From Petrolisthes cinctipes (lineage: Eukaryota; Arthropoda; Malacostraca; Decapoda; Porcellanidae), in assembly GCA_033782935.1 (NCBI GenBank), contig JAWQEG010000729.1, positions 241,001-305,000 on the forward strand: a stretch of 64,000 nucleotides of DNA. Direction: 5' to 3'. Shown here one piece after another: positions 33,101-46,294 of the stretch. Position numbers and translations under genes: made by a program. The notes under the pieces were generated by a model, which did not search any database, was not told the origin of the DNA, and saw only the letters and a list, made by a program, of their open reading frames with translations. Positions within the stretch are counted from its first letter, which is position 1. Every line of letters starts with the position of its first letter.

Positions 33101-36041
33101 TGTTGTATCTTTCACTTGTTTAGTAGTGACATTTAGAAAAAGGAAATGTGTATCATAACATTACTGAAGGAGTTTTGTTTCTATGTATTTGGGTAGGTTT
33201 ATAATTTTGCTAGCTCAATTACTAGAAGAGCCAATATAATGCTAAAAAATTGAGATGCAGCAAGCCATCTTTGTTATATCCCCCTCAAATGGAAGGTAAC
33301 TAAAATAAGACACTTGTCATTGTGGAGAATTATATTATCACTGTGTCTACTTCTTTGATTGATGAACTAACTTTTTGTTTAATATATCAGGTTAATGATG
33401 AACTTTGCAAGGCCTACGGCATCAAGAGGAGTGTCACATCAGCGTATCATCCGCAGACGAACGGATTGGCGGAAAGGACCAACAGGACACTGAAGACCAG
33501 GCTTGCTAAACTGTGCAACACCAAGATGAGTGACTGGCCAGACTACCTCGAGGAAGTTGCCTACAGCATGCGCACTCAAAAACAAAAGAGCACAGGCTTC
33601 ACACCATACCATTTGATGTTTGGTCGTCAGCATAGACCAATCGATCAGGTAACCTGCTTTCTCATTTGTATCAGTTAGAGATTCTGATAAATAAGGCTTA
33701 ACAATCTTGGCTTTGTGTTTCTGCAAGTAGCAGTATTTAATATGAGGCATAAGCCAGTAATGTGATAGTCTATTTCATATCGTCTAAGCAAAGACTAACA
33801 GGATGTGTCTTGTATTGTTAAATGTTGAGATAAACATTTAACTTATGCCTTCATTAACAAACTTTCAGAGTTTTGGGATGCGAACAACACTCTTATAATA
33901 TGTTATAAGTCTAAATCATGCCAATATACATTGATGATATACAAGAAAGAACATATATACCAACAAAATATTGCCATATTTCCAAATAAAATCCCAAAAT
34001 CCCACTGCTCAAAGCCAATGAAATAGACTTAGTGCTTTATATGTAGGCTTTGTGTTAATCGCCTTGTAATCGGTGCTTGATTTTCAGGATGATATGGAGC
34101 TTGAGGTGGAGGAAGAAGGCCTAAGCCCTGCAGATGAAAGCACTGACACCAGCTGTGTAAGTAGAGTACTGCTACATTCATTTTGAGAGTCCTTCAAGCC
34201 TTAAAAGAACAAATTATCCTTTTGCTATTTAATGAGCATATGGATATTTCTACTTCATTTTTTCTATTTCATTTTTATATTTCAGTCTCTTGAAGGTTTG
34301 GTTAGTCTGCCCACTGCTAAAGAGGTTTTATTGTTTGTGCAGCATCAAGACCAGAAGCGTCAAGAAGTACACATCAAGGTATTAAATCATTACCTGTTTT
34401 CCCATGAAACATATTGTCTGTAACATTTTTAATCAAAATGTTATATTTTCCTCGTTTTATATTTTCTCTTTGTAGCGTGAAGAGAAAGTTAATGCTGCAC
34501 AAGAAAAACAGACAGCTGATTATAACCGAAGAAAGAAGAAGGGAAGCAAGATATATGACCTTAGTGTTGGGATGCATGTTCTCCAAAGTAATCTTCGGAA
34601 CGAGTCACGGAAGGGTGGGAAGATGGAACCGAAGTGGACTGGTCCACACAAGTAAGTGTTCATCCAGGAAATGACTTCTCATTTTAGGTGATTCATAAGA
34701 TTTTGTCAGTCTGGTGTAATGGTTTGATTGGCTGTACGTTGTACCTATTGACGTGGGTTTGAGCCCTCGTCGGAACATATTTGAAAAACGTTTAATTTTT
34801 TTACCACATTCATGTTGTCTCATTTTCATTCTCAGAATCCTGGACATAGACTGTAATCAGCGAGTGGCCTTAGAGACTGTGAAGAATGGCAAAAAACTCA
34901 ACAGACGTGTTTCCTACAACCAGCTACGTCCTTATCTCCACAGTCAGCTGCATGATGCAAGGTTTGTATGCCTTGGCATAAAGTAGTGGTTTAGTAGTTA
35001 AAGTCAGGTTCTGTATAATACTACACCTGAAAACCTCACTTTTGATAATTCCTTAAACTCTCCTCCATTCATCCTCTCCACAAACTATTCCTTTTCACTC
35101 ATTATACACTTCATTCCATCGGGTTCTATCATGTTACTTGTCCCCTATACACACTGATTGCTCACCATCACACCTTGTCACCACATGGACCTCTCAGATA
35201 ACAAAATTTTGTCTTCAGGTCGGCTGCTGGATTGGAACACCAGGTTGTATCAACTGATACAGAAAATCTGGTGACAGTTCAGCAGCGTGACGTCCACTTA
35301 GCCCCTGGCCATGGAGATCCATGTGTAGCAGCGAGGGAAATCTCCATTGAAGGAAAGTGGTTGAATGATACACATATAGATCATGCACAGTGTTTGCTTG
35401 GGAACAGTTTTCCTACCATCTCTGGTTTCCAGTCGACTGTTGTATTTGAAGGTAAAGACTGTGTACATGTTAAAACTCCTAAAGCTAAATTTGTTCAGAT
35501 TTTGAATGTACACGGTAACCACTGGCTTACAGTGAGTAACGTTCAGTGTAATAGTAACACGATTAAAATTTATGACAGCTTGAAAAGCAGTCGGCTGGAA
35601 ACCTCTGATAAGTTCAATTGCCAGGTGGCTGCCTTGATGGACTGTCCAAGCACCTCAATTAGAGTAGAGTTAGCAAGTATTAAACAGCAAAGAGGATCTT
35701 CAGATTGTGGTTTGTTTGCTATTGCCTGTGCTACAAGTCTTTGTTTTGGCCTGTCACCTGAGACACAAAATTTTATTGAAGATGAGATGAGGAGCCACCT
35801 TGGAAAATGTTTTTTGGAAGGAATAATGAGCCTATTTCCTGTTAGTCAATCCAACTTAACCCCTGCAAATAACAACTTTTATGATATTCTTTTATGTTGT
35901 AAATGTAGAATGCCAAAGTTTTCAGAAAATAGTTTAATTCAATGTTTGTTCTGTAACCGGCTGTTTCATTTAAACTGTGATAAGACTCCCTGTGACCTCT
36001 TTATTTGTAGTGACTGTACACAAGAAGTAGAGTTCCTTTAA
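29184..36041 (+). CDS. Ginger1-type transposase: integrase + Ulp1 protease + PHD finger, 12 exons
   Basis: I infer exons 29184-29194, 30373-30551, 31783-31949, 32132-32243, 32732-32870, 33032-33086, 33391-33648, 34088-34156, 34286-34378, 34476-34651, 34836-34961 and 35219-36041. All introns are GT-AG except intron 2, which has a GC donor (CAG/GCAAGT). Phases agree and the joined frame is 735 codons without a stop. Visible domains: HHCC finger (H86, H93, C123, C126) and integrase core D154, D213, E249 with exactly 35 residues between the last two (SDQG, HPQTNGLAE). An acidic linker (308-330) and a GPY/F-like WTGPH (415-419) follow. The Ulp1/C48 protease has H563 (GNHW), D581 (YDS), Q619 and C625 (SSDCGLFA). 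A C4HC3 PHD-type finger ends it (C688, C691, C704, C707, H712, C715, C725, C728). Role: nuclear cut-and-paste transposase; the protease role is unknown. The 11-nt first exon is the weakest call. Confidence 0.85.
29671..30086 (+). mobile_element. Penelope-like 3' fragment with inverted ends, in intron 1
   Basis: About 85-bp inverted arms (TATTATCTTTTAAACAAAC at the left, complement at the right, including GGATATGGCTTGTTCTGC) flank a 240-bp centre with a hammerhead-like motif. Both sides run into (AT)n, at about 29665 and 30091-30168. Penelope-like elements typically carry such motifs in terminal repeats and show inverted partial copies. No reverse transcriptase is present here. Confidence 0.6.
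29889..29920 (+). ncRNA. Hammerhead-ribozyme-like motif
   Basis: CTGAAGA (29889-29895), a stem GTCC/GGAC closing an 8-nt loop, then GAAAC and GTC (29918-29920). These match the conserved CUGANGA and GAAA core boxes and a GUC cleavage triplet. I cannot find a convincing stem I around it, so activity is doubtful for a single unit; Penelope-like minimal hammerheads are reported to work as dimers. Confidence 0.45.
30091..30168. repeat. (AT)n microsatellite in intron 1
   Basis: Uninterrupted AT run adjoining the Penelope-like fragment. Confidence 0.95.
34703..34773 (+). mobile_element. Possible tRNA-like SINE head in intron 10
   Basis: A-box-like TGGTGTAATGG and B-box-like GGGTTTGAGCCC lie about 40 bp apart, in the spacing of a tRNA promoter. 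No body or tail was recognised; this may be chance. Confidence 0.35.
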
Positions 36042-36061
36042 ATGCACAGTACTGTACAGTA

Positions 36062-37524
36062 TACTCCGTTTATTTTTACTTGTCCAGCCGCTCGACCGAG
36101 TCCATGGTGAGCCTAGCCCGAGATATGAATGGAGTTCTGGGATTGGCTGCCGTGACACTCGCTTTACCTGTCCTTCTCTGTAAGCATTGACTCTACACTT
36201 GCAACACAACACCACACATCTCTATTAATTTCCGTATAACTTGACTATTATATTTTTTATGTATATTTTTTTTATAGAATTACCCTCTGCATTAAATTTT
36301 GAACTTAAACATGTTTTCCAGAATAAAATACAGCCCAAAGAAAAATTCTTATTGCGAGTTTAACCCAAAATGCGGCTTGAAAATATTTATACCACTTATT
36401 GCATTGAAATGTATTTTGCTGCATCAATAAGATTCATATGAACATATAACATTCATTCTTATCCACAATTTTCTCGTGAAAATGACAATGGCGTCAGATT
36501 TGAGATAAATATAAATATAAAAGAAATACAAGACGTTTAATGCGAAGGTGTCATTCCCGATTTCAACAAGGTTTATATAAAATTATTATATTTCTTTTAT
36601 TTGTGACTATAAGTTTCCTACAAACAGAATATGTTATACATTATTGGATACAGACAGTTTGGTTTGTCATGCATGTCATATGGAAGGAAAATATTGCATA
36701 TATGTAATTAGAGAAAAAAAAAATTGGACAAGTGGCAACTTGTGCACTTGTAACTGCCTGTGGGAGCGAAGGACAGTACATATTGTACGAACCTTCGTAG
36801 TTCGTACTTGACTCAGTGACAAGCTGGCTGTGGCGTGGAGTAGGCTTATTGCTCCGTTTGCAGTCTCTCTCTTTATTCTCTAATTACATATAGATAATAC
36901 TTTCCTTCGTATGTCATGCATGGTAAGCCTCACTTTATCTAAAAACATGTAACATAATATGTTTGTAGGAATCCTATAGTGGCAAATAAAAGAAATAATG
37001 TTGTTTTATATATAAATCTTTTTTGAGATCGGGAATAACATCTTCCCATTAAATGTATCGTATCTCTCTTATATCTATATTTATCTAAAACCTGATGTCA
37101 CTGTCATATTCACCAAAAAAATTTGTATGAGAATGAATGTTATATTTATACATAAATCTTATGGATGCAAAAAAAAAAATGTAAAAAGTTCTATAAACAT
37201 TTGCAAGTAGTGTTATGACTTTTAAACTCGCGATAATATTTTTTATTTGGACTGTATTATGTTTTGGAAAATGTGTTTAAGTTCCAAATTTAATGCTGAG
37301 TTTAATGGTGTAAGACAAATATTTATAACCTAAATAATAGCCGAGCTTCACATAAAATATTAGAGGTATGTCGTCTTGCAAATGCAAGTTAGTTCCTGGA
37401 TGTTTGGAGAGGTGGCAAGGAAGGCCATTGTGACGGCAGTCAATCACAGAGCTCCATTCATATCTCGGGCTAGGCTCACCATGGACCCGGTCGAGCGGCT
37501 GGACAAGTAAAAATAAATGGAGTA
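36062..37524. mobile_element. 1.46-kb foldback element with TA duplication
   Basis: Outer arms pair almost perfectly over about 95 bp: ACTTGTCCAGCCGCTCGACC and its complement, ending TACTCC/GGAGTA. They are flanked by TA at 36060-36061 and 37525-37526. The inner sequence is also inverted: ATTCCCGAT..CTTTTATTTG near 36555 pairs with CAAATAAAAG..ATCGGGAAT near 37000, and ACATTCATTCT near 36448 pairs with AGAATGAATGT near 37130. The whole element is thus one imperfect palindrome with arms of about 700 bp. The TA target suggests the Tc1/mariner group. It lies 20 bp after the transposase stop codon, in what should be its 3' UTR. Confidence 0.85.
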
Positions 37525-40437
37525 TAGTTTTCTATCAGCCCTTTCATCTGAGGCCAGTTTGGAAGAATACTGCTAACATTATATTTACATCTTTAAGGGC
37601 AGCTGAGAGAGACGCGAGCTGGGAATCTTCTCATCTGTGTTCTCATATGATGAGACAAGACACCAAGTGAAAGATGGAAGAGTGATAAACTCTCGTAGGT
37701 TGCCTTGTTTTGGTAAAATCTTATATCACTAAGTATTGTCAGGTTTCTGAAAAGTACTTGAAAAAAAGCACTGTATTGCCAATCCTTTGACATTATTTGT
37801 AAACAAAAAATGCATTTGATTTCTAAACATCAATAGTTTTAGGGCAAAAATAATAAATTAGGGGTTCTTAAACTGAAGTTCATGAGGATTAGATATTAAT
37901 TAGTTAACATATGTATCCACTATACAACCAATAGGCTGTATAAGTGATGAAGACCTCAGTGCCTCTAAAACGTTTAAGAACCAGTGCTATAAATGTTGAA
38001 GTACCTCGGTGATGAATTTTAAGACCAATTCATTTTGTTTGTTACAGATCCACTGCTATGGACCACCACGTCGCCGTCGTGCAGTGGCCAAAGTACCCTG
38101 ACAGAGTGAGTTGTGGTGGTGGTGGAAGGCAGTGGATAGTTAGGATGTATACACATCATCTGTACCACCACCTTACACCACCACACAAAATGGTAGGGGG
38201 AAAACAAAGCGTGGTCCAAAACAGATGGCTAAACTAGGAGATTGGTCCTACTCCTAGCTGCACACCTCCTTTAGAAGAGTCTCCAATTACCTCTTATAGT
38301 CCCCCCAGCGGTGGCAGAGCTCATAAAGCTGTGTGTGCTTACTGTCTTAGCATAGCGGTTCAAATCCGTCTGGAGACACATACTGGTGTGGTTATATCCA
38401 GATTCTGTGGTGTGTAGGATTTGTTAAATATGTATAGGCCTATTACTGTACTTAATACAAAATACATAATTAATTTGTTTGAAACATAATTAAGAATTTA
38501 GCTTACCATCTAGCGCATTGACAACATTGTGCTTCAGTTTGGCCATATAATTGATTTTTAATAATGTTAAACTTAGGTAAATTTGCCTTGCTTCTGCATT
38601 GTCACACTTGACTTTGACGGATATTTGTTGTTAATCTAACAAATATATCAACCATCGAGATGGAATGCCATATTTAATATTTGATAAAAATGTTTACAGT
38701 AATACTAGTAATTATAATGTTGATTTATTTTGTCCATATTTTCTAAAATAATTTTATTTATTTCACCCACAATTATATACTGTACCAGCTGTTATAAAAA
38801 TATGTCTTTTGAGTTATGTACAATATTAATGGTTTATTATAGGAAATAAAGTTCTTTATACTGTACTTGATGTTTTGAAAGACCCTACCTTATTGTATTT
38901 ATACTGTAGGTGATATTTTGTCACTAATATAGTTTTATAATAATGCTATCTCTGTCTGAACTCTACAAATTCCCTACATTCTCTGTCACACTACTTAAGA
39001 GTTTTCTGTTTGAAACTAATTTATTGCCCAGCATTTAACTTCATACAGCTCAGATATATCCCCTATCACCCATAGATTTCATACATTACTAGAGTGACAT
39101 AAGACCCATTAGGGCTTGCTGATGCTAATCTTGATACTGTATACAAGAAAGAGTATAGTATTATGTAATGTCATCATGAGCCAAGTTTGCCCAATAATTC
39201 AGCTAGCTACTTAGTGTATTCATTTACTTGTGGCAAAAGAACATTGGCCTAAATAGTCAAGGTTGATCAATTTAAAAATATTACAGTACTGGTTATTTGT
39301 ACATAATTATAGTACAGGCACAATCATCTCATCCTTAAGAATTGAAATATTGTCAATCTCTACTTCTAGTCAAAGTTTAGGGAAAATTAAAATATGCCTC
39401 ATTATAGGGTTATACTGGAAAGAACCTCTTGTTTCTTCACTTCTTCAATGAGTCATGCTTCTTCAACAGAGGTGAAATGAGATTCCCTATACAGTTGGTG
39501 TAAGGGTGAGGTGACCCCACTTCACACTTGCATTTTTCACTGGATGGAAGAAAATTATGATGCAGGGAAGAATATTATGATTGCATAACAAGTCATACTG
39601 AGGCTATATTTCTGCACAAACAGCATACACACTATGATGAAAGTGTTCTAGCTGTGGAGATGTGCTTAACTATAATAGTATCTTATTTAAGGACTTAGAT
39701 TTCGATTTGGAAGGTAAAGACAGTGATAGAAGAGAAAGCTCTTCACTTCATAGGTGGCTATATACTAAAAAAAAATTGCAGGAACATATCCATATTTAGG
39801 AAATAAGGCCATCAATTGTGCCACTGTTTGCTTAATTAATTAAGTAAATCATGGACTGAAAGGATTAATAGAGGTAAGCTATGCACTATCTCCCTTCAGA
39901 TAAATTTGTTATCGGTTAAGATGAGATAAATGTTTAAAGCAGTTCATGGTGAAAGCCTTGAAGGCTCACTTAATTGCTTCTCTAATAGAACGTGTGGGAA
40001 TTGATTTACCCAAAGATGTAGTGTTCTGATGTATAATATCTGTGTACTTGAGAATGAAATTAAACATCTAAACAAAATCATTGACAAAGAGAAGAAGGAA
40101 GAAAAATAGTCATATAATTTTGTAAATTATACCGTAATTTAATATACTGTATGCACTGTATATACAACAAAGTTTGTATTGATATATTCTATTAGAATAT
40201 GAGAGGGTTAAGATATGTAAGCTTGTCTAGAATATCGGTAACATATATTAAGTCATATACAGCGATGATGTGATGGAGGGAGACATATATATTTATTGAG
40301 CTTGGTATGTTACAAGTACGAATGATAATTGAATGTTTATTGTAGTGAAACGTGAATTATGCGAGGGAAAATAATGATTTAGCTTGTCACTGCACATTCT
40401 CGCGATCAAGGTATTTGGTACGCAGAGCGGTATAGGG
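37525..40437. other. Non-coding interior of the Ginger1-like element
   Basis: AT-rich with no long ORF. A possible small exon at 38048-38105 (acceptor GTTACAG, donor GTGAGT) is noted as a finding. A tRNA B-box-like GGTTCAAATCC lies near 38360 without a convincing A-box. Confidence 0.4.
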
Positions 40438-41659
<1,222 letters not shown>

Positions 41660-41954
41660 GTATAGGGTGTGGTGGTACGGAGCAGCGCTCATCATGCCCT
41701 CCTCGTACAGCGACTACTTATTTATGACATTTATTCCTTACTCGGGATATTCCATGCGCTGTTTTTTGTGCCAATCGCTTGCAAATCATATCGAGTTTGC
41801 TATTTCATACATAAATATTGACATAGTAAACGAAATGCGAAATTGGAAAATAAATTACTGCCGGAGCATTTTCCCATAATAAAATACATAGGGAGAGATG
41901 TCTTATCATAACAAAGGTCATGTGTTTTGTGTACTGTGGCGCGGAATGACATGT

Positions 41955-42014
41955 TGGGCCCACACTCATGCGCAGTTGATACGTTCCAGTGGCATTCCAC
42001 TTCCTACTGCTACA
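41955..42014 (-). repeat. Right terminal inverted repeat of the Ginger1-like element
   Basis: Reverse-complement partner of 28714-28773, ending CTACTGCTACA, followed by the CCTG duplication at 42015-42018. Confidence 0.85.
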
Positions 42015-42490
42015 CCTGCATATACAAGATAGGTGAGAAATTATTCTTTGGGAGGTGAAAAATGTGTGGAAGCCCAGTTATCAATTATTTATATACCGAC
42101 ATTCGTGTCAATTATTAGCATCATTAAATGTAAGATTAAGTTTTTAATATTATGATGTAAAACAAAAACAACTGAGGTAATATTATTGTATACGGTACTT
42201 TTTCGTATAATATTCAATGGTTATTATCAAGCACTAAACGCTGAAAAATACTTACACAATAACTGAATAAGAATCATGAACCAGAATGCTCTTTATTAAA
42301 TGAAGCAAATGTAAATACCTCCATATTGCATGTGTCAAGTGTTGATACCACTAACACACACTTCCATTTCCCCCGTATCTACCTAACAGTTTATAATCAA
42401 GGCTCTCATCCCTCACGTGATAGCAGCCTTGTAATATTCTGAATACTTTTAATAATAGCTCGTTGTATTGAATATAGTGAACACGTGGTG
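42015..42490 (+). mobile_element. XY element, right part
   Basis: Matches 47368-47826 colinearly (GGTGAGAAATTATTC, CAATTATTTATATACC, GCACTAAACGCTGAAAAATA) and completes the copy begun at 28570. Homology between the copies stops at AACACGTG(G/C)TG in both. Confidence 0.85.
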
Positions 42491-42590
42491 ATTCATTTGG
42501 ATGATTAAGTTGTCAGGCCATACATATAAATATAAATATGTAAAATAAAAAGAATACCCATCTCACACATAAATAATAATATAATCTAAG

Positions 42591-45500
42591 TCACATCTCT
42601 CTGAGTAGTCCGGTCTCTTTCAAGAAAGTCATCAATTTATCAGTCACACCAGGATCCCCATCACCCAAGACAGAGTTCAGATTCATGGGGACTTGATTTA
42701 CCCTGCAATAGGCAGCCAGAGGCTGACGCTCCCCAACATACCTACTACAGTGCAAAATGATGTGACTGATTGATAGCACCACACCACAGGTGTTACATTG
42801 TGGTGGGAAACTATGATTGATGTAAGGCAACATATGAGTTAAAAGTGTGCTATTCATTCTTAATCTTGCAAGTACTACTTCTTCTCGGCGATGTTGGCGA
42901 TATGCTGATGGCCAGTCTTCAATGGTGGTCTTAACGGTGGGTATAGCCAGGTCGGTCCACTGACTTTGCCACAGAAGATTAATTGATATCTTACCGAAAG
43001 AGAGACTCGACTGTAGCTCCCGAGGGACTTCCCACATCTCCTCAAGTTCTACCGCCGACTATGCAAGTAAGTCAGCCTATTCATTACCGAAGATTCAACA
43101 ATGTCCAGGCACCCAGATCAGAGAGAAGGACTTAGCAGACACATGTAATTTATTGATAATATTGCACAGGATTTCATTTTTAGTCGTTTTGCAAGATTTA
43201 ATTGCCTGAAGGGCTGACTATGAATCCGAAAAGATGACAAAACTGTCGTAATTTGAATTTTCAGCAAAATCTATAGCTCTGGCTATGGTAAATAGTTCTG
43301 CAGTAAACACAGATGCATATATGGGCAACCAGTATCTAAGACGACACTCCACTGACCATACACTTGCACCCACACATTCATCCGTCTTAGAGCCATCAGT
43401 GTACAAGCGGAATGACGCTAGGTTTCTAATGAGGATCTTCCGGAACAATTGTCTGACCTCCACCTCCGGCGCCTGGGACTTGGCGGTGGGGAGCCAGTCA
43501 GTAATAATAGCGGTGGGACTAGACTCCCAGGGCGCTATATTTAACATGATGAGTCGATCCCCACTAGAGAGGTCGTACCCTAGCGCTTGACAGAGGAAGT
43601 GAAGCCGCACAGCCACGGACTTGAGGGCCCCATGCAGCAGATGTTCCCACTGCAGGAGGATCCCACAAGCCGGGATGGCCAGCGATCGTTTTCGGTAGGT
43701 GGTAATACCGTATGATAATAATAGGTGGTCACGACGAATATGGAGGGGAGGTATATTAGCCTCTACTTCCATTCGCTCCACACGAGTACATCGAAGAGCT
43801 CCAAGACATAATCTTAAACATACATTCTGAAATACATCCAATCTCTTGAGTGTCGCCTCAGATGCCGACCCATACACCTGTGTGCCATAGTCAAGCTTTG
43901 AACGTATGAGGGACTTATACACCATCAATAAAGATGTTCTGTCAGCTCATGTTTTTCCGGATGAATATTTAAGGACATTTAATTTCTTTCTACAACAAAC
44001 AAGCAAATAATTAATATGACTTTTCCAATAAAGCCTACTGTCAAAATGTAGGCCTAGGAATCTTACTGAATTTTGAAAAGGTATTGGCTGATTATCTAAA
44101 GTAATATGCAAATCATGTACTCTACATTTACGTGTGAAAACAATGCCGACACAATTAGGAACAGAAAACTTGTAACCCCACTGCGCGGCCCACGGGTGAA
44201 CAGAGTCAAGTGCTAATTGAATCTGCCTTGCCGAAAATTAAACATTGGGGGATGAGTGCCACAATGCACAATCGTCAGCATACAGTGAGTATTTAAGGTT
44301 TCGGGGAACAGAAGCTGATGACAGAATATCATTAATAGCAATACTGAAAAGAGTCGGGCTAAGTACACTTCCTTGGGGCGCCCTATTTTCTTGGACAATT
44401 ATGTCAGATGTTATATTATAGGGCAACCTGACAGAAAATGTCCTGTCAGCAAGGAAGTTACTGATAAATATAGGCAAATTACCCTTTAAGCCATAGGCGA
44501 AAAGTTTCTGTAGTAGTCCGTTACGTCATGTCATGTCGTATGCTTTTTGAATATCCAAAAATATACCTATCATGAAATGTTTCCGAGCAAATGTCTCGGC
44601 AATGCAATGCTCCAAATGCATTAAATGGTCTAGAGTGGACCGATGGTGACAAAATCCACTCTGTTGAACATTTAACACATTCTTCGACTCTAAAACAAAA
44701 ACCAGTCTTTTATTTACCATACGTTCAATGACCTTACATAGACAGTCAGTCAGTGCAATAGGATGCAACGAACTGGGATTCGTAAGGCGACCGTCTCGTT
44801 TAGGTATTGACACGACATGCGCTTAGTGCCATGAGTTTGGAAACGTTCGAGACATCCAAATCCCATTAAACACCGCTAACAGATTACTCAGGTTGTCCTG
44901 AGTATGATGCTGAATCATACCGTACGTAATGGCTGAGGGGCCGGGACTGGAGCCTTTACAGGATTTCAGGGTGAGGAGAAGTTCGTTAATCGTAAACTCT
45001 TTGTTGTAGCTAGAATTTACGTCTTCAGGCAAAGTCTATCTCTTGCAGCTCAGCCTCCCGTTTGTGGTCTTGAAAACGGGGGTCGTAGTTAGCTGAGCTG
45101 CTTACGTCAGCAAATAGTCTAGCAATGGTGTTAGCTATGTCCACGGGATCGTCGATGATGTTACCGCCCACCTCAAGGGTGATGATGGGCGTGAGTGTGT
45201 ACTTGTCATTAAAAATATTTATTGTGGACCAGACCTGACCTAGTGGTGTGGTACGATTAACCGTGGACACGAAACTCCTCCAGGAGTCTCGTTTTGCTGA
45301 CTTAATTATTCTCCTTGCCTCAGCCCTTGCTGCCTTATAGGCAATGAAGTGAGCTTGTGTTGGCTCTCTGTCGAAAATACTGTATCGCCTATTACGCTTA
45401 GTGAGTGCTTGTCGGCATTCTGGTGTCCACCAAGGAACTCTTCGCCTATCGTGGGTTGTAGCTGTTTTAGGAATAGCAGCCTCGGCTGCATGTAAAATGG

Positions 45501-46264
45501 ATGTCTGTATGTGTTCGACTTTTTCATCTATATTTTCTCCCGAGATATCTAGATTGGCGATCCCGGAAAAGTAACCCCAATCTGCTTTCTTACATTTAAA
45601 TTTTGGCATTGGTGGTGGTGGCCGAAAGTTGCCGCATGAATAAGTAAGACAGATGGGTAAGTGATCGCTTCCAGGGAGTCGTCATATGTTGCCCAGGTGA
45701 TGTCTGTTAGTATTTCGGGGAAAGATAAAGATAAGTCAATGCATGTGGTTTGGCCGGTATGATCATCTACACGAGTCGCACGACCATCATTCAATAAACA
45801 TAAGTTGGAAAGTAATAAAAGGTCAGCAATCTGATTCCCACGTCCATCCGACCTCAAGCTACCCCATTGATGGTGATGGGCGTTAAAATCGCCAAAAAAT
45901 AATTTTCTACTGGGCAATGAATCAAAAAGTGAAGTAAAATCATCATCATCAATGCGACAGTACAGAGAGCAAATTGTCAGGTACTGTACATGTTGCCGAA
46001 TTTCACTCTGTATGCGACGGCTTCCAGAGGAGAATTCAGCCCCACTGCTGAATGGGGTATTGACTTATGAACGTAATTAGCTATCCCATGACCGTCATGT
46101 TTCCTGTACGAATGGTAGTGCTTAAAAAGTTGAGGATCAGGCTGATCTCTCAATAACGTCTCCTGCAGAGAAACTACCTGAGGCACGTGTTGATCTAGCA
46201 CGGGTGCAAGTTGTGGTGCTTTATTCCTAATACCTCTACAATTCCACTGGAGAATATTATACAT
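42591..46264 (-). pseudogene. LINE-B ORF2 (EN-RT-RNase H), multiply frameshifted
   Basis: The endonuclease starts ILQWNCRGIRNKAPQL (46258) with VVSLQETLL and a FGDFNAHHHQWGS block (about 45890). RT: AITYGMIQ, HPIALTDCLCKVIERMV, GIFLDIQKAYD, APQGSVLSPTLFSIAIND and the catalytic LYADDCA (about 44280). RNase H: FRLYTDGSKTDE, AELFTIARAIDFA, VIFSDS, ending in frame near 43218. A Cys/His finger (CNTCGVVLSISHIILHC, about 42780) is at the C-terminus. At least six frame changes or stops separate these blocks. Confidence 0.85.
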
Positions 46265-46294
46265 GATGGAGGTTTAAAGGGTTTAATGAAGTGC

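Noticed and set aside
31783..34961. Gypsy LTR retrotransposon as the source of the integrase exons
   Set aside because: No gag, protease, reverse transcriptase or LTRs; introns, a C-terminal Ulp1 domain, TIRs and a 4-bp duplication fit Ginger1 better.
38311..38385. tRNA-like segment with a GGTTCAAATCC B-box
   Set aside because: No A-box at the right distance and no cloverleaf; too weak to call.
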